DNA of 64,000 bases from Juglans regia (GCF_001411555.2 NC_049909.1:4263875-4327874), one strand, 5' to 3'. Shown: positions 1 to 10,634, counted from the first letter of the stretch. Made by a program: numbers and translations. Notes: a model not told the origin generated them from the sequence alone.

Positions 1-75
1 ATGATACTTCCACAAACGTTCGTGCAACAAGTCTTTGAATGGCAAATGGTATTCCCACAAACAGTCATGCAACAC
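1..75 (-). repeat. 45-bp integrase-derived tandem array, element A (cut by window edge)
   Basis: One complete 15-codon unit and ten codons of a second are visible, in frame with the chimeric ORF. The pattern is VLH(D/E)xLWEYHLPFxD. Further units would lie outside the window. Confidence 0.8.
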
Positions 76-1941
76 AACAAAAGTTTTTCTTACACCATGG
101 TAACCCAACAAACCAGCATGTCCATCACACACAAGCAACTTACGCATAAAACTAGTAGGCACACAAAATCTATTCATTCTAAACAAGTACCAATCTAGTT
201 TATAGAACTTACCAAAAGATGCATTCTCACATGTTCCATACACACTAGCAAAGACATCATTATTAGCATGCAATTCCTTATCATATTCAAATCTCAACAA
301 TTTCGCATCTAAAATGAAGACAAGGACATACCTTCTTGCTAAAGCATTAACCACAAAATTTTTCATACCTTGTGTGTATTTGAATACATGAGGAAAAGTC
401 CCAATACAATCCTCCCGCTTAGTATGCATTCTAGTCAACAACTTACCTTGTCTCTTTAAGTGTGTCAATGACTCTTGTTTTTCCAAGAAAGGTCGATTAA
501 GAATTGTCGCACCTGGCATAAAATCAATGTAGTGCTCTATCTCCCTAATAGGTGGCAATCCACAAAAGACACCACTAGGAAACATGACCTCATATCCCTG
601 CAACAAAGAGACAACAATACTAGGCAAACATACGTCAAGTCCGTTAGGATTAAGACTCGCCTTAGCACAAAAACTCACTTTTCTCTTTGTTTTTCTCTCA
701 CTTTCTTCACACTCTCTTTTCTTTCCACTCTTTTTTTCTTTTTCACTCTCTTTTTCATAATTACTTTTCAACTCATTCTCTCTTTTGCTTAAGGTTTTAG
801 TCTCACCCTCTTCTTTTTTCTCTCTCATTTTTCTGTCTTTCTCCATTTCGGTCTCACTGTTTCTTTTCTTCTCAATCTCACCTTCACTCTTTCTTTTCAG
901 CACAATCTCACTTTCACTGTCACCTTCACTCTTACTATTAAGCTCATTCTCACTTTTTCTTGAGGTTTCAGCCTCACCCAAATCTTTTCCCTTTGGTGGT
1001 TCGGTCTTCTCCTTTGCTACAACTTGATCATTTTTGTCCCACTTTGGTTTCCAAGAAGTACTAGAAACCGAAGTATACCTTGATGTACCCTTTCCAAAAA
1101 GCCGTCTCTCCACCTTCATAGCCATGTGCACCATGTCCTCTACCTCCTCATAATGTTGCAACTCAACTACATTGGCTATCTCCCTATTCAACCCCCTCAA
1201 AAATCTTTTCATTATGGCCTCCCGATCCTCCACTACATTAGCCCGAATCATAGCCACCTCCATCTCCTTATGGTAGTCCTCTACACTCCTAGACCCCTGT
1301 ATAAGATTTTGTAATTTTTGGTAGAGGTCTCTATAGTAGTGGCTAGGTACAAATCTCCACCTCATGATAGCTTTCAACTCTCTCCATGTTTCTACAGGCC
1401 TCTCAAAATTCCTCCTCCTATTGGATACTAATTGATCCCACCAAATAATCGCATAATCAGTGAACTCAATTACAGCCAACTTCATCTTTTTCTCCTCAGA
1501 ATAATTATGACAATCAAATACCAACTCTATTCTTTTCTCCCACTCTAAATAAACTTCAGGGTCAATTCTACCTTGGAATGATGGTATTTTCATTTTGATG
1601 CTTCCAAGGTTCTTATCTACTCTATCTCGACCCCCTGAGTTTGCCCTAAGGCCTCTTCCATGCCTAACTCTTCTATGTCTACCCAATCCAACTTCAGATG
1701 TTAGCACTTCCTCATCCTCACCATACTCTCCATTCTCATACCCATTCTTAATATTAGGCTCATGTCGCCTCCTATCTTTCTCTGCTTGCAGATTTCTAAC
1801 CATTGCTTCTTGATTATCCATGCTATTCCTCACTTCACCTAACACCAAGTTCAACTGCTCAAACTCATGTTGCATGGCATGCAACACAAAGGATGAGTTA
1901 TCTACTCGCCCCCTTGGTGATGTGCTACTCCGATGAGACAT
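1..1941 (-). CDS. Chimeric Gag / KES-linker / pol-scar protein of element A (partial, open to window edge)
   Basis: The frame from the ATG at 1941 is open for 647 codons to base 1. I followed it by eye and against copies B and I and found no stop or net frameshift. Order: N-terminal helical segment (about residues 15-60), retrotransposon Gag capsid domain (about 118-285; motifs [25 protein letters not shown]), Lys/Glu/Ser-rich linker (about 300-425), a short piece of the RT N-terminus ending in NRP, then the RNase H tail with [11 protein letters not shown] residues, then a degraded integrase N-terminal region. It ends inside the 45-bp repeat array. Zinc knuckle, protease, RT palm and integrase core are absent. 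Gag assembly is the likely retained role; that is inference from the family. The start matches the conserved MSHRSS start of sister copies. This is the least damaged copy of this ORF in the window. Confidence 0.85.
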   Translation of the reverse strand, partial: MSHRSSTSPRGRVDNSSFVLHAMQHEFEQLNLVLGEVRNSMDNQEAMVRNLQAEKDRRRHEPNIKNGYENGEYGEDEEVLTSEVGLGRHRRVRHGRGLRANSGGRDRVDKNLGSIKMKIPSFQGRIDPEVYLEWEKRIELVFDCHNYSEEKKMKLAVIEFTDYAIIWWDQLVSNRRRNFERPVETWRELKAIMRWRFVPSHYYRDLYQKLQNLIQGSRSVEDYHKEMEVAMIRANVVEDREAIMKRFLRGLNREIANVVELQHYEEVEDMVHMAMKVERRLFGKGTSRYTSVSSTSWKPKWDKNDQVVAKEKTEPPKGKDLGEAETSRKSENELNSKSEGDSESEIVLKRKSEGEIEKKRNSETEMEKDRKMREKKEEGETKTLSKRENELKSNYEKESEKEKKSGKKRECEESERKTKRKVSFCAKASLNPNGLDVCLPSIVVSLLQGYEVMFPSGVFCGLPPIREIEHYIDFMPGATILNRPFLEKQESLTHLKRQGKLLTRMHTKREDCIGTFPHVFKYTQGMKNFVVNALARRYVLVFILDAKLLRFEYDKELHANNDVFASVYGTCENASFGKFYKLDWYLFRMNRFCVPTSFMRKLLVCDGHAGLLGYHGVRKTFVVLHDCLWEYHLPFKDLLHERLWKYH

Positions 1942-2395
1942 TACAAGGTCCTGCACAGAAGAATGTTAGTGGTAAAAAAGAAAACCTCACACACTCCCTT
2001 ACGTGTTTCAACTCGAATAATGACACTCTACTCGTGTTTCACTCTTAATGGCTTTTTCCCGATAATAGTCTCACACTCTCTTGCCTTTTACCTCAATAGT
2101 TTTTCCACTCAAGTTCTTTCAGAACTAAATGAACTCAATCAAGACAAGACAACCTTGTTTTATCCCAACTAGTAATTAGATTCAGGAAACAAGAACAAGA
2201 GAAACATGAAGGAATAAAAATGACACGAGAATCAATGAAGTTATACGAATGAAAGAGTAGCAATAAGACAAGATACCAACTTGAGTGATGTATGCAGCAG
2301 CCCCTTTGATGATAATGTTCAATCAACAAATTTCTTTATTTCTCATTGTTGTAACTATGTAGCAACTTTGAATATGCTACCTTCTCTTCTCTTCA

Positions 2396-2530
2396 ACTTC
2401 TTCTTTTTTTTTTCTTTTTTTTTTTGGAATTTTCTTTTCTTTTCTTTTCTTTTCCTTTCCTTTCTTTTCTTTTCTTTTCTTTTCCTTTCCTTTCTTTTCT
2501 TTTCTTTTCTTTTCTTTTCTTTTATTTTCT
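2396..2530 (-). repeat. Polypurine (AAAAG/GGAAA)n leader tract, element A
   Basis: On the minus strand this is a long run of AAAAG and AAAGG units followed by poly(A), located between PBS and gag. The same tract occurs in the leaders of B, I, J, G and F, so it belongs to the family rather than being a random microsatellite. Lengths differ between copies. Confidence 0.85.
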
Positions 2531-2732
2531 CTAATTCATCCACAAACAGCAATATTCAATTGTGAAAACCAACCAATTGAATTCAAACACACAAACATGG
2601 ACAATGAAATAGAAAAGAATCAATGGAACGGACACTCCAAGCAATTGAAAAACTTAGAGATGCAGGAAACCCTAGAATTTTGAAACCCTAGGTGATGCAA
2701 ATTTCAGCCAAACCCAAAACCTTAAGAATTTC

Positions 2733-3519
2733 TGATATGAACCCGCGGGAAAGGAATCCCTTGAACCCACAGTCAATTTGAAAACTCCCCAAGAAAGCCA
2801 AAATCAAGTCAAGGATGGAGAACCTAGACCCGATGAGAACTCGTTTCAAGAACCTAGATTATATGAAAATCTAGACCCGTTGAAAAACCCGTCTCAAGAA
2901 CCCAGATTACAAAGGAGGAACGCCACAAAGGTTGTGATTTACCTTTGATAAGTTCAAAAGTTCAATTAAGAACAAGAGGAGTAAAACTCAACTCACAATG
3001 AATAAATTCATCAAATTTCATAAACTTCATGATCTGATTAGAATGAGGCTACATAGAGTATTTAAAGCAAAACCTAATTAAAACCCTAGATAAAATAAAA
3101 CCCCATCTTCCAAAAATACCCCTGAGTGAACAGTGCCGCGGCTACAGTATGGTGCTACAGTAACTCGGCTACAGTAACCCTAACCCTAGTTCAATAAAAT
3201 AATAACTTTCCCAACATGCCCTTACATAGACATAAACCCAATTATTCTAAGCAAATAAAATAGGTCCTTGAAATTAATTAAATAAGTTGAAACCCTTCAA
3301 GAGCCCAAAGCCTTTAAGTCATGTCGTTGCCTTCTTCCGTAGCTGATCAAATGAATTAAAACAGGATCCTCATCCTTCAAACCCCATCTTGAATGTTGGC
3401 CTCTTGCTAAACTTATCCCAGGTGGATTGCATCAATCCTTGTATTGTCTCTTTGATCTTCTTGGCCCATCTGGAAGTTGCAAATGATCTTTAAGACTAGG
3501 CTCATCTTGGTTCCCATCA
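2733..3519 (-). repeat. 3' LTR of element B
   Basis: On the minus strand it begins TGATGGGAACC next to the polypurine tract at 3520 and ends GGGTTCATATCA. It contains an ACTGTAGC cluster, a TAACCCTAACCCTAG box and a TTTAAATACT TATA-like site on the minus strand. Confidence 0.95.
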
Positions 3520-3533
3520 TTCCCCCTCTCCTC
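3520..3533 (-). other. Polypurine tract of element B
   Basis: Reads GAGGAGAGGGGGAA on the minus strand, immediately before the 3' LTR. It is the expected plus-strand primer and lies inside the coding frame. Confidence 0.9.
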
Positions 3534-3743
3534 AAAAGGATTCGACCTCGAATCTCCACCTGGATCAAAGGGAAAGTGGTTAGTACCATTGAAAATAGTA
3601 GAAACATGATACTTATCTGGAAGATCCATTAGATATGCATTTTCATTAATTTGTTCAAAAATTTGGACTAGTCCATCCAAGCTACCCATATCATCAACTG
3701 GTGAAAATTTAGTAGTGGCATGAACATTCCAATCATATGTAAA

Positions 3744-4061
3744 CTCAATGAATGGCAAAGAATACTCCCACAAATGTTCATGAAGCACATCTAAAGTCTT
3801 CCTCGAACCAAAATGACCACTCCAATATGCAAACTCAATGAATGGCAAATAATACTCCCGCAAACGTTCATGCAACAAGTCAATGAATGGCAAATGATAC
3901 TCCCATAAACGTTCATGCAACATTTCTGAAATCTTATTTTCACCAGAATGACCACTCCAATTATATGCAAAATTAATGAAATACAAATGATACTCCTGCA
4001 AACGTTCGTGTAACACGTCTTTGAAAGGCAAATGAGATTTCCATAAACGTTCATGCAACAC
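3744..4061 (-). repeat. 45-bp integrase-derived tandem array, element B (5 units)
   Basis: 318 bp encoding five 15-residue units of pattern xLHERLxEYHLPFIx, with two spacers of 16 and 15 residues after units 2 and 4 (FAYNWSGH-type). Every unit joins an LHEH-like piece of the integrase zinc-binding region to an LPFIE-like piece from the end of the integrase core. Confidence 0.9.
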
Positions 4062-6389
4062 AACAAAAGTCTTCCTTACACCATGGTTACCCAACAAACC
4101 AGCATGTCCATCACACACAAGCAACTTACGCATAAAACTAGTAGGTACACAAAATCTATTCATTCTAAACAAGTACCAATCTAGTTTATAGAACTTACCA
4201 AAAGATGCATTCTCACATGTTCCATACACACTAGCAAAGTCATCATTATTAGCATGCAATTCCTTATCATATTCAAATCTCAACAATTTCGCATCTAAAA
4301 TGAAGACAGGACATACCTTCTTGCTAAAGCATCAACCACAAAATTTTTCATACCTTGTGTGTATTTGAATACATGAGGAAAAGTCTCAATACAATCCTCC
4401 CGCTTAGTATGCATTCTAGTCAACAACTTACCTTGTCCCTTTAAGTGTGTCAATGACTCTTGTTTTTCCAAGAAAGGTCGATTAAGAATTGTCGCACCTG
4501 GCATAAAATCAATGTAGTGCTCTATCTCCCTAAAAGGTGGCAATCCACAAAAGACACCACTAGGAAACATGACCTCATATCCCTGCAACAAAGAGACAAC
4601 AATACTAGGCAAACATACGTCAAGTCCGTTAGGATTAAGACTCGCCTTAGCACAAAAACTCACTTTTCTCTTTGTTTTTCTCTCACTTTCTTCACACTCT
4701 CTTTTCTTTCCACTCTGTTTTTCTTTTTCTCTCTCTTTTTCATAATTACTTTTCAACTCATTCTCTCTTTTGCTTAAGGTTTTACTCTCACCCTCTTCTT
4801 TTTTCTCTCTCATTTTTCTGTCTTTCTCCATTTCGGTTTCACTGTTTCTTTTCTTCTCAATCTCACATTCACTCTTTCTTTTCAGCACAATCTCACTTTC
4901 ATTGTCACCTTCACTCTTACTATTAAGCTCATTCTCACTTTTTCTTGAGGTTTCAGCCTCACCCAAATCTTTTCCCTTTGGTGGTTCGGTCTTCTCCTTT
5001 GCTACAACTTGATCATTTTTGTCCCACTTTGGTTTCCAAGAAGTACTAGAAACCGAAGTATACCTTGATGTACCCTTTCCTTTTAGCCGTCTCTCCACCT
5101 TCATAGCCATGTGCACTATGTCCTCTACCTCCTCATAATGTTGCAACTCAACTACATTGGCTATCTCCCTATTCAACCCCCTCAAAAATCTTTTCATTAT
5201 GGCCTCCCGATCCTCCACTACATTAGCCCGAATCATAGCCACCTCCATCTCCTTATGGTAGTCCTCTACACTCCTAGACCCCTGTATAAGATTTTGTAAT
5301 TTTTGGTAGAGGTCTCTATAGTAGTGGCTAGGTACAAATCTCCGCCTCATGATAGCTTTCAACTCTCTCCATGTTTCTACAGGCCTCTCAAAATTCCTCC
5401 TCCTATTGGATACTAATTGATCCCACCAAATAATCGCATAATCAGTGAACTCAATTACAGCCAACTTCATCTTTTTCTGCTCAGAGTAATTATGACAATC
5501 AAACACCAACTCTATTCTTTTCTCCCACTCTAAATAAACTTCAGGGTCAGTTCTACCTTGGAATGATGGTATTTTCATTTTGATGCTTCCAAGGTTCTTA
5601 TCTACTCTATCTCGACCCCCTGAGTTTGCCCTAAGGCCTCTTCCATGCCTAACTCTTCTATGTCTACCCAATCCAACTTCAGATGTTAGCACTTCCTCAT
5701 CCTCACCATACTCTCCATTCTCATACCCATTCTTAATATTAGGCTCATGCCGCCTCCTATCTTTCTCTGCTTGCAGATTTCTAACCATTGCTTCTTGATT
5801 ATCCATGCTATTCCTCACTTCACCTAACACCAAGTTCAACCGCTCAAACTCATGTTGCATGGCATGCAACACAAAGGATGAGTTATCTACTCGCCCCCTT
5901 GGTGATGAGCTACTCCGATGAGACATTAGAAGGTGCTACACAGAAGAATGTTAGTGGTAAAAAAGAAAACCTCACACACTCGCTTACGTGTTTGCACTCG
6001 AATAATGGCACTCCACTCGTGTTTCACTCTTAATTGGCATTTTCCCAATAATAGTCTCACACTCTCTTGCATTTTACCTCAAGAGCTTTCCCACTCAAGT
6101 TCTTTCAGAACTAAATGAACTCAATCAAGACAAGGCAACCTTGTTTTATCCCAACTAGTAATTAGATCCAGGAAACAAGAACAAGAGAAACATGAAGGAA
6201 TAAAAATGACATGAGAATCAATGAAGTTATACGAATGAAAGAGTAAGAATAAGACAAGATACCAACTTGAGTGATGTATGCAGCAGCCCCTTTGATGATA
6301 AGGTTCAATTAACAAATTTCTTTCTTTCTCATTGTTGTAACTATGTAGCAACTTTGAATATGCTACCTTCTCTTCTCTTCAACTTCTTC

Positions 6390-6502
6390 TTTTTTTTTTT
6401 TTTTGGAATTTTCTTTTCTTTTCTTTTCTTTTCCTTTCCTTTCTTTTCTTTTCTTTTCTTTTCCTTTCCTTTCTTTTCCTTTCTTTTCTTTTCTTTTCTC
6501 TA
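6390..6502 (-). repeat. Polypurine leader tract, element B
   Basis: Minus-strand AAAAG/GGAAA units followed by poly(A), between primer site and gag, in the same position as in the other family members. Confidence 0.85.
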
Positions 6503-6816
6503 ATTCATCCACAAACAGCAATATTCAATTGTGAAAACCAACCAATTGAATTCAAACACACAAACATGGACAATGAAATAGAAAAGAATCAATGGAACGA
6601 CACTACAAGTAATTGACAAACTTAGAGATGCAGGAAACCCTAGAATTTTGAAACCCTAGGTGATGCAAATTTCAGCCAAACCCAAAACCTTAAGAATTTC
6701 GGCAGACTACTTTTTGTTTCAAATTTTTTTTTTTTTGGCAACCCTAGAACAATGAAGCCCTAGAATTAAATTTAAGGATACTAAAATTAAAAGATAGAAT
6801 CAGACCTGATTGGAAA

Positions 6817-6832
6817 CCTTGCTCTGATACCA
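6817..6832 (-). other. Primer-binding site of element B (iMet tRNA)
   Basis: TGGTATCAGAGCAAGG on the minus strand, two bases inside the 5' LTR. It is the canonical plant initiator-Met form, without the extra T seen in the I, J, G and F copies. Confidence 0.9.
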
Positions 6833-6834
6833 AA

Positions 6835-7621
6835 TGATATGAACCAGCGGGAAAGGAATCCCTTGAACCCACAGTCAATTTGAAAACTCCCCAAGAAAGC
6901 CAAAATCAAGTCAAGGATGGAGAACCTAGACCCGATGAGAACTCGTTTCAAGAACCTAGATTATATGAAAATCTAGACCCGTTGAAGAACCCGTCTCAAG
7001 AACCCAGATTACAAAGGAGGAACGCCACAAAGGTTGTGATTTACCTTTGATAAGTTCAAAAGTTCAATTAAGAACAAGAGGAGTAAAACTCAACTCACAA
7101 TGAATAAATTCATCAAATTTCATAAACTTCATAATCTGATTAGAATGAGGCTACATAGAGTATTTAAAGCAAAACCTAATTAAAACCCTAGATAAAATAA
7201 AACCCCATCTTCCAAAAATACCCCTGAGTGAACAGTGCCGCGGCTACAGTATGGTGCTACAGTAACTCGGCTACAGTAACCCTAACCCTAGTTCAATAAA
7301 ATAATAACTTTCCCAACATGCCCTTACATAGACATAAACCCAATTATTCTAAGCAAATAAAATAGGTCCTTGAAATTAATTAAATAAGTTGAAACCCTTC
7401 AAGAGCCCAAAGCCTTTAAGTCATGTCGTTGCCTTCTTCCGTAGCTGATCAAATGAATTAAAACAGGATCCTCATCCTTCAAACCCCATCTTGAATGTTG
7501 GCCTCTTGCTAAACTTATCCCAGGTGGATTGCATCAATCCTTGTATTGTCTCTTTGATCTTCTTGGCCCATCTGGAAGTTGCAAATGATCTTTAAGACTA
7601 GGCTCATCTTGGTTCCCATCA
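6835..7621 (-). repeat. 5' LTR of element B
   Basis: 787 bp, the same length as the 3' LTR. It is followed at 7622-7626 by the ATTTC duplication and the resumed leader of element A. Confidence 0.95.
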
Positions 7622-7742
7622 ATTTCGGCAGCCTACTTTTTATTTCAATTTTTTTTTTTTTTGGCAACCCTAGAACAATGAAGCCCTAGAATTAAATTTA
7701 AGGATACTAAAATTAAAAGATAGAATCAGACCTGATTGGAAA

Positions 7743-7758
7743 CCTGGCTCTGATACCA
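7743..7758 (-). other. Primer-binding site of element A
   Basis: Minus strand TGGTATCAGAGCCAGG, canonical for iMet tRNA, two bases from the 5' LTR end. Confidence 0.85.
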
Positions 7759-7760
7759 AA

Positions 7761-8565
7761 TGATATGAACCCGCGGGAATGAAATCCCTTGAACCCACAA
7801 TCAATCTGAAAACTCCCCAAGAAAGCCAAAATCAAGTCAAGGATGGAGAATCAAGACCCGATGAGAACTCGTTTCAAGAACCTAGATTATATTAAAATCT
7901 AGACCCGTTGAAGAACCCGTCTCAAGAACCCAGATTACAAAGGAGGAACGCCACAAAGGTTGTGATTTACCTTTGATAAGTTCAAAAGTTCAATTAAGAA
8001 CAAGAGGAGTAAAACTCAACTCACAATGAATAAATTCATCAAATTTCATAAACTTCATAATCTGATTAGAATGAGGCTACATAGAGTATTTAAAGCAAAA
8101 CCTAATGAAACCCTAGCCAAAATAAACCCCCATCTTCCAAAAGTGCCCCTGGATGAACAGTGCCGCGGCTACAGTGCCGTGCTACAGTACTCGGCTACAG
8201 TAACCCTAACCCTAGTTCAATAAAATAATAACTTTCCCAACATGCCCTTGCATAGGCTCCCTTAAGTCCTTCTCATAATAAACTCAATTATTCTAAACTA
8301 ATAAAATAAGTTCTTTAAATGAATTAAATAAGTTGAAACCCTTCAAGAGTCCAAAGCCTTTAAGTCTTGTCGTTGCCCTCTTCCGTAGCTGATCAAATGA
8401 ATTAAAATTGGATCTTCATCCTTCAAGCCCCATCTTGAATGTTGGGCTCTTGCTAAACTTGTCCCAAATGGATTACATCAATCCTTGCATTTTCTCATTG
8501 ATCTTCTTGGCCCATCTGGAAGTTGCAAATGATCTTTAAGACTAGACACATCTTGGTTCCCATCA
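7761..8565 (-). repeat. 5' LTR of element A
   Basis: 805 bp with TG...CA ends. It is very similar to the solo LTR at 46951-47757, including a distinctive stretch around the ACTGTAGC cluster, so these two share a recent source. Confidence 0.95.
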
Positions 8566-8755
8566 GTTCCTCCTTTGTAATTTGGGTTCTTGAGACGAGT
8601 TCTTCAATGAGTCTAGATTTTAATATAATCTAGGTTCTTGAAACGAGTTCTCATCGGGTCTAGGTTCTCCATCCATTGACTTGATTTTGGCTTTCTTGGG
8701 GAGTTTTCAAATTGACTGTGGGTTCAAGGAATTCCTTTCCCGCGGGTTCATATCA
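8566..8755 (+). repeat. 3'-terminal fragment of a plus-strand LTR split by element A
   Basis: It matches the last 190 bp of the family LTR in plus orientation, ending CGCGGGTTCATATCA. Its 5' part would lie left of the window, beyond element A. No PBS follows, so it was probably a solo LTR or a 3' LTR. Confidence 0.85.
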
Positions 8756-9712
8756 GTGACTCACTTAAGGTCACCTTTCAAACACAAAGCCTCCTACTTC
8801 ACGTTCATATCTTTCAAAGTGAACCTCACTGATTCACTTTAAAGGCTAAGATACACAATCACTTTCTTCATGCTCTTCCTACCAAACCATCAATCCCGGT
8901 GCGTAACTTGGACCAACCAAGTTATACAATCCAAATCTCGTCAATACATACATCCCTTCCTTCATTCATATATAACCTAACCAACACTTCACCATAATAT
9001 TAACCAAACACAATACACAACTTTAAGCCAACATTGAGACTTAAACATCGTGTGCTCATGGTTAGGATAGATTATCCATTACATGTGGTAAATCTGCTTT
9101 ACACATATACCCTACCCCTATTATCACCTAAGATTAACATATAATCCACTAACGCCCACTTGTGTAACACAAGCTCCATACTCCGATAATAACTTCCAAC
9201 TCAAACCCATACAACATGACACTTTATACAACCAATCCAACTACTTAGCTTATCCTAGCACTTTACAGGACATACCTCCATTCATAACTACACATCCCTT
9301 CACGTCACATAACTTACAATCACTTCCAAGCTACATCACTCCACCACATGGAGTACACTCCACGTGTACTCCATTCACATGCATTACGCCACATCACCAT
9401 TATGGCATACCCGCTATATGGTGCGTCACTATACCACATGGAGTACACTCCTTGTGTACTCCCTTCACATGCATTACACCACATCACCATTATAGCATAC
9501 ATGCCATATGGTGCATCAATCCATCACATGGAGTACACTCCACGTGTACTCCTTTCACATTCCATACCCCCACACAGAGTACACTCAGCATGTACTCTTC
9601 CCGTTCCACACTATGCCAAGAGGGTATATTTTACATATACTCTCATTCTCTCACATTACGCCACACACAAAGTACACCCAGCGTGTACTATTCCCATTCC
9701 ATCTACACGTCA
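8756..9712. repeat. Element E long-LTR segment (non-coding)
   Basis: Non-coding AT/CA-rich sequence. Its start (cacttaaggtcacctttcaa, about 8762-8802) recurs at 59930-59967, where it lies in the long LTR that starts at 36951. I therefore assign both to the same old repeat. No ORF is convincing here. The tandem 90-bp repeats at its right end are listed separately. Confidence 0.55.
9331..9563. repeat. 90-bp tandem repeat with internal palindrome
   Basis: About 2.5 units. GGAGTACACTCC recurs starting at 9350, 9440 and 9530, exactly 90 bp apart. Each unit carries the near-palindrome GGAGTACACTCCACGTGTACTCC-like core (slightly changed in unit 2). More degenerate AGTACAC...GTGTACT copies continue to about 9690. 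Confidence 0.85.
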
Positions 9713-10634
9713 TGATAGGAACCAAGGTAGGCCTACTCTTAAAGATCCTTTGCAAGTTCCAGATGGGCCAATTACAAGATCAAGGGCCAAGAAGATCAAT
9801 GATAGGAACCAAGGTGGGCCTACTCTTAAAGATCCTTTGCAAGTTCCAGATGGGCCAATTACAAGATCAAGGGCCAAGAAGATCAAGGAAGCAATGCAAG
9901 GATTGGTGCAATCCACCTGGGATGAAGCCAGCAAGAGCCCAACATTGAAGATTGGTCTGAAAGAAGAAGAACCAGTTTTGATCCACTTTATTCAAGCTGT
10001 GGAAGACATGACTTAAAGATACGGCCTATTGTTATTGGAGGCTTCTAATTTGGTTAAATGATTTATTTTATTAGTTTAGAATAAGTGGGCTTGAAGATGC
10101 TTGACTCACATGTCTTATTTCTTTTGAACTATGTTTTTGGAAAGGCCTTGTATTTTGGCCAAGGGCTTATTTGGAAAATTACATTTTAGGAACTAGGGTT
10201 TCATCAATTTACTGTTGGGGTTACTGTAGCCGCGCGTACTGTAGCTGCTACTGTTCATCAAGGGTAATTTTGGGTAAAATGGGCATTATTTTGGCTAGGG
10301 TTTTGATTAGGTTTGGCTTTAAAAACTCTTTGTAGCCTCATTTGAGACCTAGACAATATTGAATTTTATTTGTGAGTTGAGTTTTCTCCTCTTGTTCTTG
10401 ATTGAACTCTTGAACTTATCAAAGGTAAATCACAACCTTTGTGGCGTTCCTCCTTTGTAATCTGGGTTCTTGAGACGGGTTCTTCAACGGGTCTAGATTT
10501 TAATATAATCTAGGTTCTTGAAACGAGTTCTCATCGGGTCTAGATTCTCCATCCTTGACTTGATTTTGGCTTTCTTGGGGAGTTTTCAAATTGATTGTGG
10601 GTTCAAGGGAATTCATTCCCACGGGTTCATATCA
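9713..10634 (+). repeat. Solo LTR (J type) with an 87-bp duplication of its own start
   Basis: Flanked by CGTCA at 9708-9712 and 10635-10639, so this is a real solo LTR. The first 87 bp (9713-9799), beginning TGATAGGAACC, are repeated at once from 9800. The remainder is a normal J-type LTR of 835 bp (9800-10634). Internal sequence was lost by LTR-LTR recombination; the duplication is extra and is absent from both J LTRs. The frame found at 9348-10016 is LTR sequence plus flanking repeat, not a gene. Confidence 0.93.

Larger units (their letters stand above)
3432..5926 (-). pseudogene. Chimeric Gag / pol-scar ORF of element B, broken by a 1-bp deletion
   Basis: Frame one runs from ATG 5926 to 4295 (543 codons): helical N-terminus, Gag capsid domain (about residues 118-285), KES-rich linker (about 300-425), RT N-terminal scar ending NRP (about 442-485), RNase H tail (about 486-540). 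Near 4307 one base is missing relative to A and I, which shifts translation. The remaining 284 codons (4286-3432) encode the integrase-derived array and a C-terminus. That part crosses the polypurine tract and stops inside the LTR. No RT palm, RNase H active site or integrase core exists, so the element could only move with enzymes supplied by another copy. Confidence 0.9.
2733..7621 (-). mobile_element. Element B: complete non-autonomous CRM-like LTR retrotransposon nested in element A
   Basis: 4889 bp, both LTRs 787 bp (2733-3519 and 6835-7621), duplication ATTTC on both sides. The LTRs look nearly identical by eye: the first 200 bp show only two substitutions. That implies a recent insertion. 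It has a canonical iMet primer site, a polypurine tract and a chimeric ORF broken by a single-base deletion. Its 3' LTR touches A's leader directly, so A and B look like a tandem array until the duplication is noticed. Confidence 0.95.
1..8565 (-). mobile_element. Element A: non-autonomous CRM-like Ty3/gypsy LTR retrotransposon, 3' end outside the window, interrupted by element B
   Basis: Minus-strand element whose 5' LTR is 7761-8565. Its internal region is 7622-7760 plus 1-2732, and its 3' LTR lies beyond the left edge. Element B sits in its leader with the duplication ATTTC at 2728-2732 and 7622-7626. Read across B, the leader is continuous with that of other copies: PBS, A-rich/purine tract, then the gag start. 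The internal region encodes one long chimeric Gag-like ORF. A itself interrupts a plus-strand LTR whose remaining end is 8566-8755. The right flank starts GTTCC; the matching left copy is outside the window. Confidence 0.9.

Noticed and set aside
1..75. CRISPR-like array in the 45-bp repeats
   Set aside because: Units are directly adjacent, coding and homologous to integrase, with no unique spacers, and the DNA is a plant genome.
475..1027. Hydrophobic Ser/Leu/Phe-rich frames opposite the chimeric ORFs (also 4460-5012, 41133-41685, 51220-51958, 62267-62969)
   Set aside because: They are antisense shadows of the Lys/Glu/Ser linker; the apparent membrane segments are an artefact.
2355..2565. 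Open frames of Phe/Ser/Leu or Lys/Glu repeats over the purine tract
   Set aside because: They are translations of a simple-sequence leader tract, occur on both strands in every copy, and have no start context or domain.
3000..3200. Telomere-like sequence at CTAACCCTAACCCTAG
   Set aside because: Only two partial units, at the same place in each LTR; an LTR motif and not an interstitial telomere array.
9710..10016. Small gene with duplicated [16 protein letters not shown] segment
   Set aside because: It is the LTR-encoded end of the pol frame, doubled by the 87-bp LTR duplication; no independent gene.
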